A DNA stretch of 8,469 bases from an uncultured Pseudomonadaceae bacterium (GTDB lineage: Bacteria > Pseudomonadota > Gammaproteobacteria > Pseudomonadales > Pseudomonadaceae), in NCBI GenBank assembly GCA_947630465.1, contig CANRHT010000083.1:1-8469 (forward strand). The letters run 5' to 3'. The notes under the pieces are model-generated. The model searched no databases. It saw only the letters and a list, made by a program, of their open reading frames with translations, and was not told the origin of the DNA. Position numbers and translations under genes: made by a program. Positions 7,925 to 8,469 of this stretch are shown one piece after another (the stretch's first letter is position 1; each line of letters starts with the position of its first letter).

Positions 7925-8143
7925 TTAAATACCCAACCTAAGATTTTGCGCCACTTCATCAATCAGCACTCGCGGCACTTGAGCCTCAGTCGCTAGTCTT
8001 TCCCAGCAGGCCACCTTTTCGATAATTTCATCAATAACACTGTTAATAAAACTTCGGCTAAAAAGCGGGCTCAGCCTCTCTAATGAATAAAAGTCTGCAC
8101 GCACGAAATCATCCCGCTTACCACTGAGGCTCACCCTTTTCAT
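7925..8143 (-). pseudogene. C-terminal remnant of a second HipA-family kinase
   Basis: A 72-codon frame whose product resembles only the end of HipA proteins. It opens with VSLSGKRDDFVRADF (residues 4-18), like the (M)SLNGKRDDF segment that follows the catalytic Asp in many HipA kinases. It continues with a helical tail (VIDEIIEKVACWERLATEA, then VLIDEVAQNLRL). The same stretch lines up with HipA here at MSVMGE...SRSAL (342-355). The ATP-binding and catalytic parts, roughly 330 residues, are absent, so no kinase activity is expected. It overlaps the preceding regulator by 26 bases in another frame, consistent with a deletion that joined the hipB end to the hipA end. ATG 8143 has no close Shine-Dalgarno (AGGA lies about 14 bases away) and may not be used. 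Alternatively it could be a small expressed protein of unknown role. The HipA resemblance is by eye. Confidence 0.6.
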
Positions 8144-8447
8144 CTACTGTTTTTTGTCCTGAAGCGCGTTGTCGCTGTCGACCTTGCAACTGGGCAAGCT
8201 GCAACGGAGATATCTGTTGTTTGGGCAAGAACAGTTCCAAATGGCCGGTTAGATTTAATGCGAGCAAAATAGCTACAAACATCTCAAGTTGAGCCTTGCC
8301 TTTTTCGGCATTGATAACCTGTTTGCGACTCACGCCAACAGACTCAGCAACTTCTGCCTGGGTCAGGTTTTGATTCAGCCGCGCTTGCTTTAAACGCTCA
8401 CCGAGCTCTTCTGCTATAGCAGATGCCGATAGATCTGAAAGACTCAT
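8118..8447 (-). CDS. Xre-family helix-turn-helix regulator, HipB-like (partner of truncated HipA)
   Basis: A 109-residue protein with an Xre helix-turn-helix at LTQAEVAESVGVSRKQVINA (residues 28-47) followed by EKGK, a hydrophobic helix FVAILLALNL (57-66), and a basic tail containing RQRQRASGQK (90-99). Its order of parts and the QRAS motif match the intact HipB at 7337-7744, so it is probably the antitoxin of a second, now broken, hipBA pair. It has the best start in the window: ATG 8447 preceded by AAAGGAG with a four-base spacer. The Shine-Dalgarno lies within a palindrome that may be an operator. The gene may survive as an orphan repressor, or as an antitoxin acting on another HipA. The final residues (EKGEPQW) may be foreign, read out of frame across a deletion junction. 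Xre family is secure; HipB role is inferred. Confidence 0.85.
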   Translation of the reverse strand: MSLSDLSASAIAEELGERLKQARLNQNLTQAEVAESVGVSRKQVINAEKGKAQLEMFVAILLALNLTGHLELFLPKQQISPLQLAQLQGRQRQRASGQKTVDEKGEPQW

Positions 8448-8460
8448 AAAGCTCCTTTAT
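8446..8460. promoter_or_regulatory. Palindrome over the Shine-Dalgarno and start of the 8118-8447 regulator
   Basis: The minus strand reads ATAAAG-GAG-CTTTAT, a perfect inverted repeat with six-base arms and a three-base centre. It contains the Shine-Dalgarno AAAGGAG and the first two bases (AT) of the start codon. It could be an autoregulatory operator with the same geometry as O1/O2, or a weak RNA hairpin hiding the ribosome site. The promoter itself would lie beyond the right edge. Confidence 0.4.
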
Positions 8461-8469
8461 CTGCACTTA

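Noticed and set aside
1..8469. tRNA or rRNA genes, CRISPR arrays, insertion sequence ends, integrase or attachment sites
   Set aside because: No cloverleaf-type sequence, regularly spaced repeats, transposase or recombinase frame, or paired terminal repeats were seen on either strand.

Overview
The window carries bacterial DNA of roughly 50% GC in which every convincing gene lies on the minus strand. The codon use, the HipA/HipB family types and the gene density suggest a gammaproteobacterium, perhaps Pseudomonas-like or a marine relative. No core or marker gene is present, so this placement is only an inference. The gene content (a giant defence-type helicase, a toxin-antitoxin kinase operon and a decayed second copy of one) looks like an accessory or defence island.

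Reading in the direction of transcription, from the right edge leftwards: (1) 8118-8447 is a small Xre/HipB-type regulator, with a 15-bp palindrome covering its Shine-Dalgarno and start codon. (2) 7925-8143 is a 72-codon reading frame that looks like the severed C-terminal end of a HipA kinase, so genes 1 and 2 are probably a decayed hipBA pair. (3) 7745-7924 is a regulatory gap with a good sigma70-type promoter and two matching AT-rich palindromes centred 41 bp apart. (4) 7337-7744 is a HipB-type antitoxin. (5) 6084-7337 is a full-length HipA kinase whose start overlaps the hipB stop by one base. (6) From 6007 off the left edge runs a reading frame of at least 2002 codons that fills about 70% of the window. 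It encodes a giant SF2 helicase with a large interrupted RecA2 lobe, several cysteine clusters, a coiled coil, a DUF1998-type cysteine motif and a C-terminal region resembling a PD-(D/E)XK (Vsr/DUF559-like) nuclease.

The helicase is most like the large DUF1998 helicases of anti-phage systems, above all DruE of Druantia. That assignment rests on architecture and length read by eye, not on a search. Its partner gene, if any, is not on the upstream side, where hipBA sits instead, so it would have to lie beyond the left edge. The hipBA operon and the helicase are on the same strand, only 76 bp apart, with no obvious terminator or strong promoter between them. They may share a transcript from the autoregulated hipB promoter, which would place expression of a costly nucleic-acid-processing machine under a toxin-antitoxin circuit. 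Apart from these genes, the window has no RNA genes, insertion sequences, CRISPR arrays or origins that can be supported, and no gene-free stretch longer than 300 bases.
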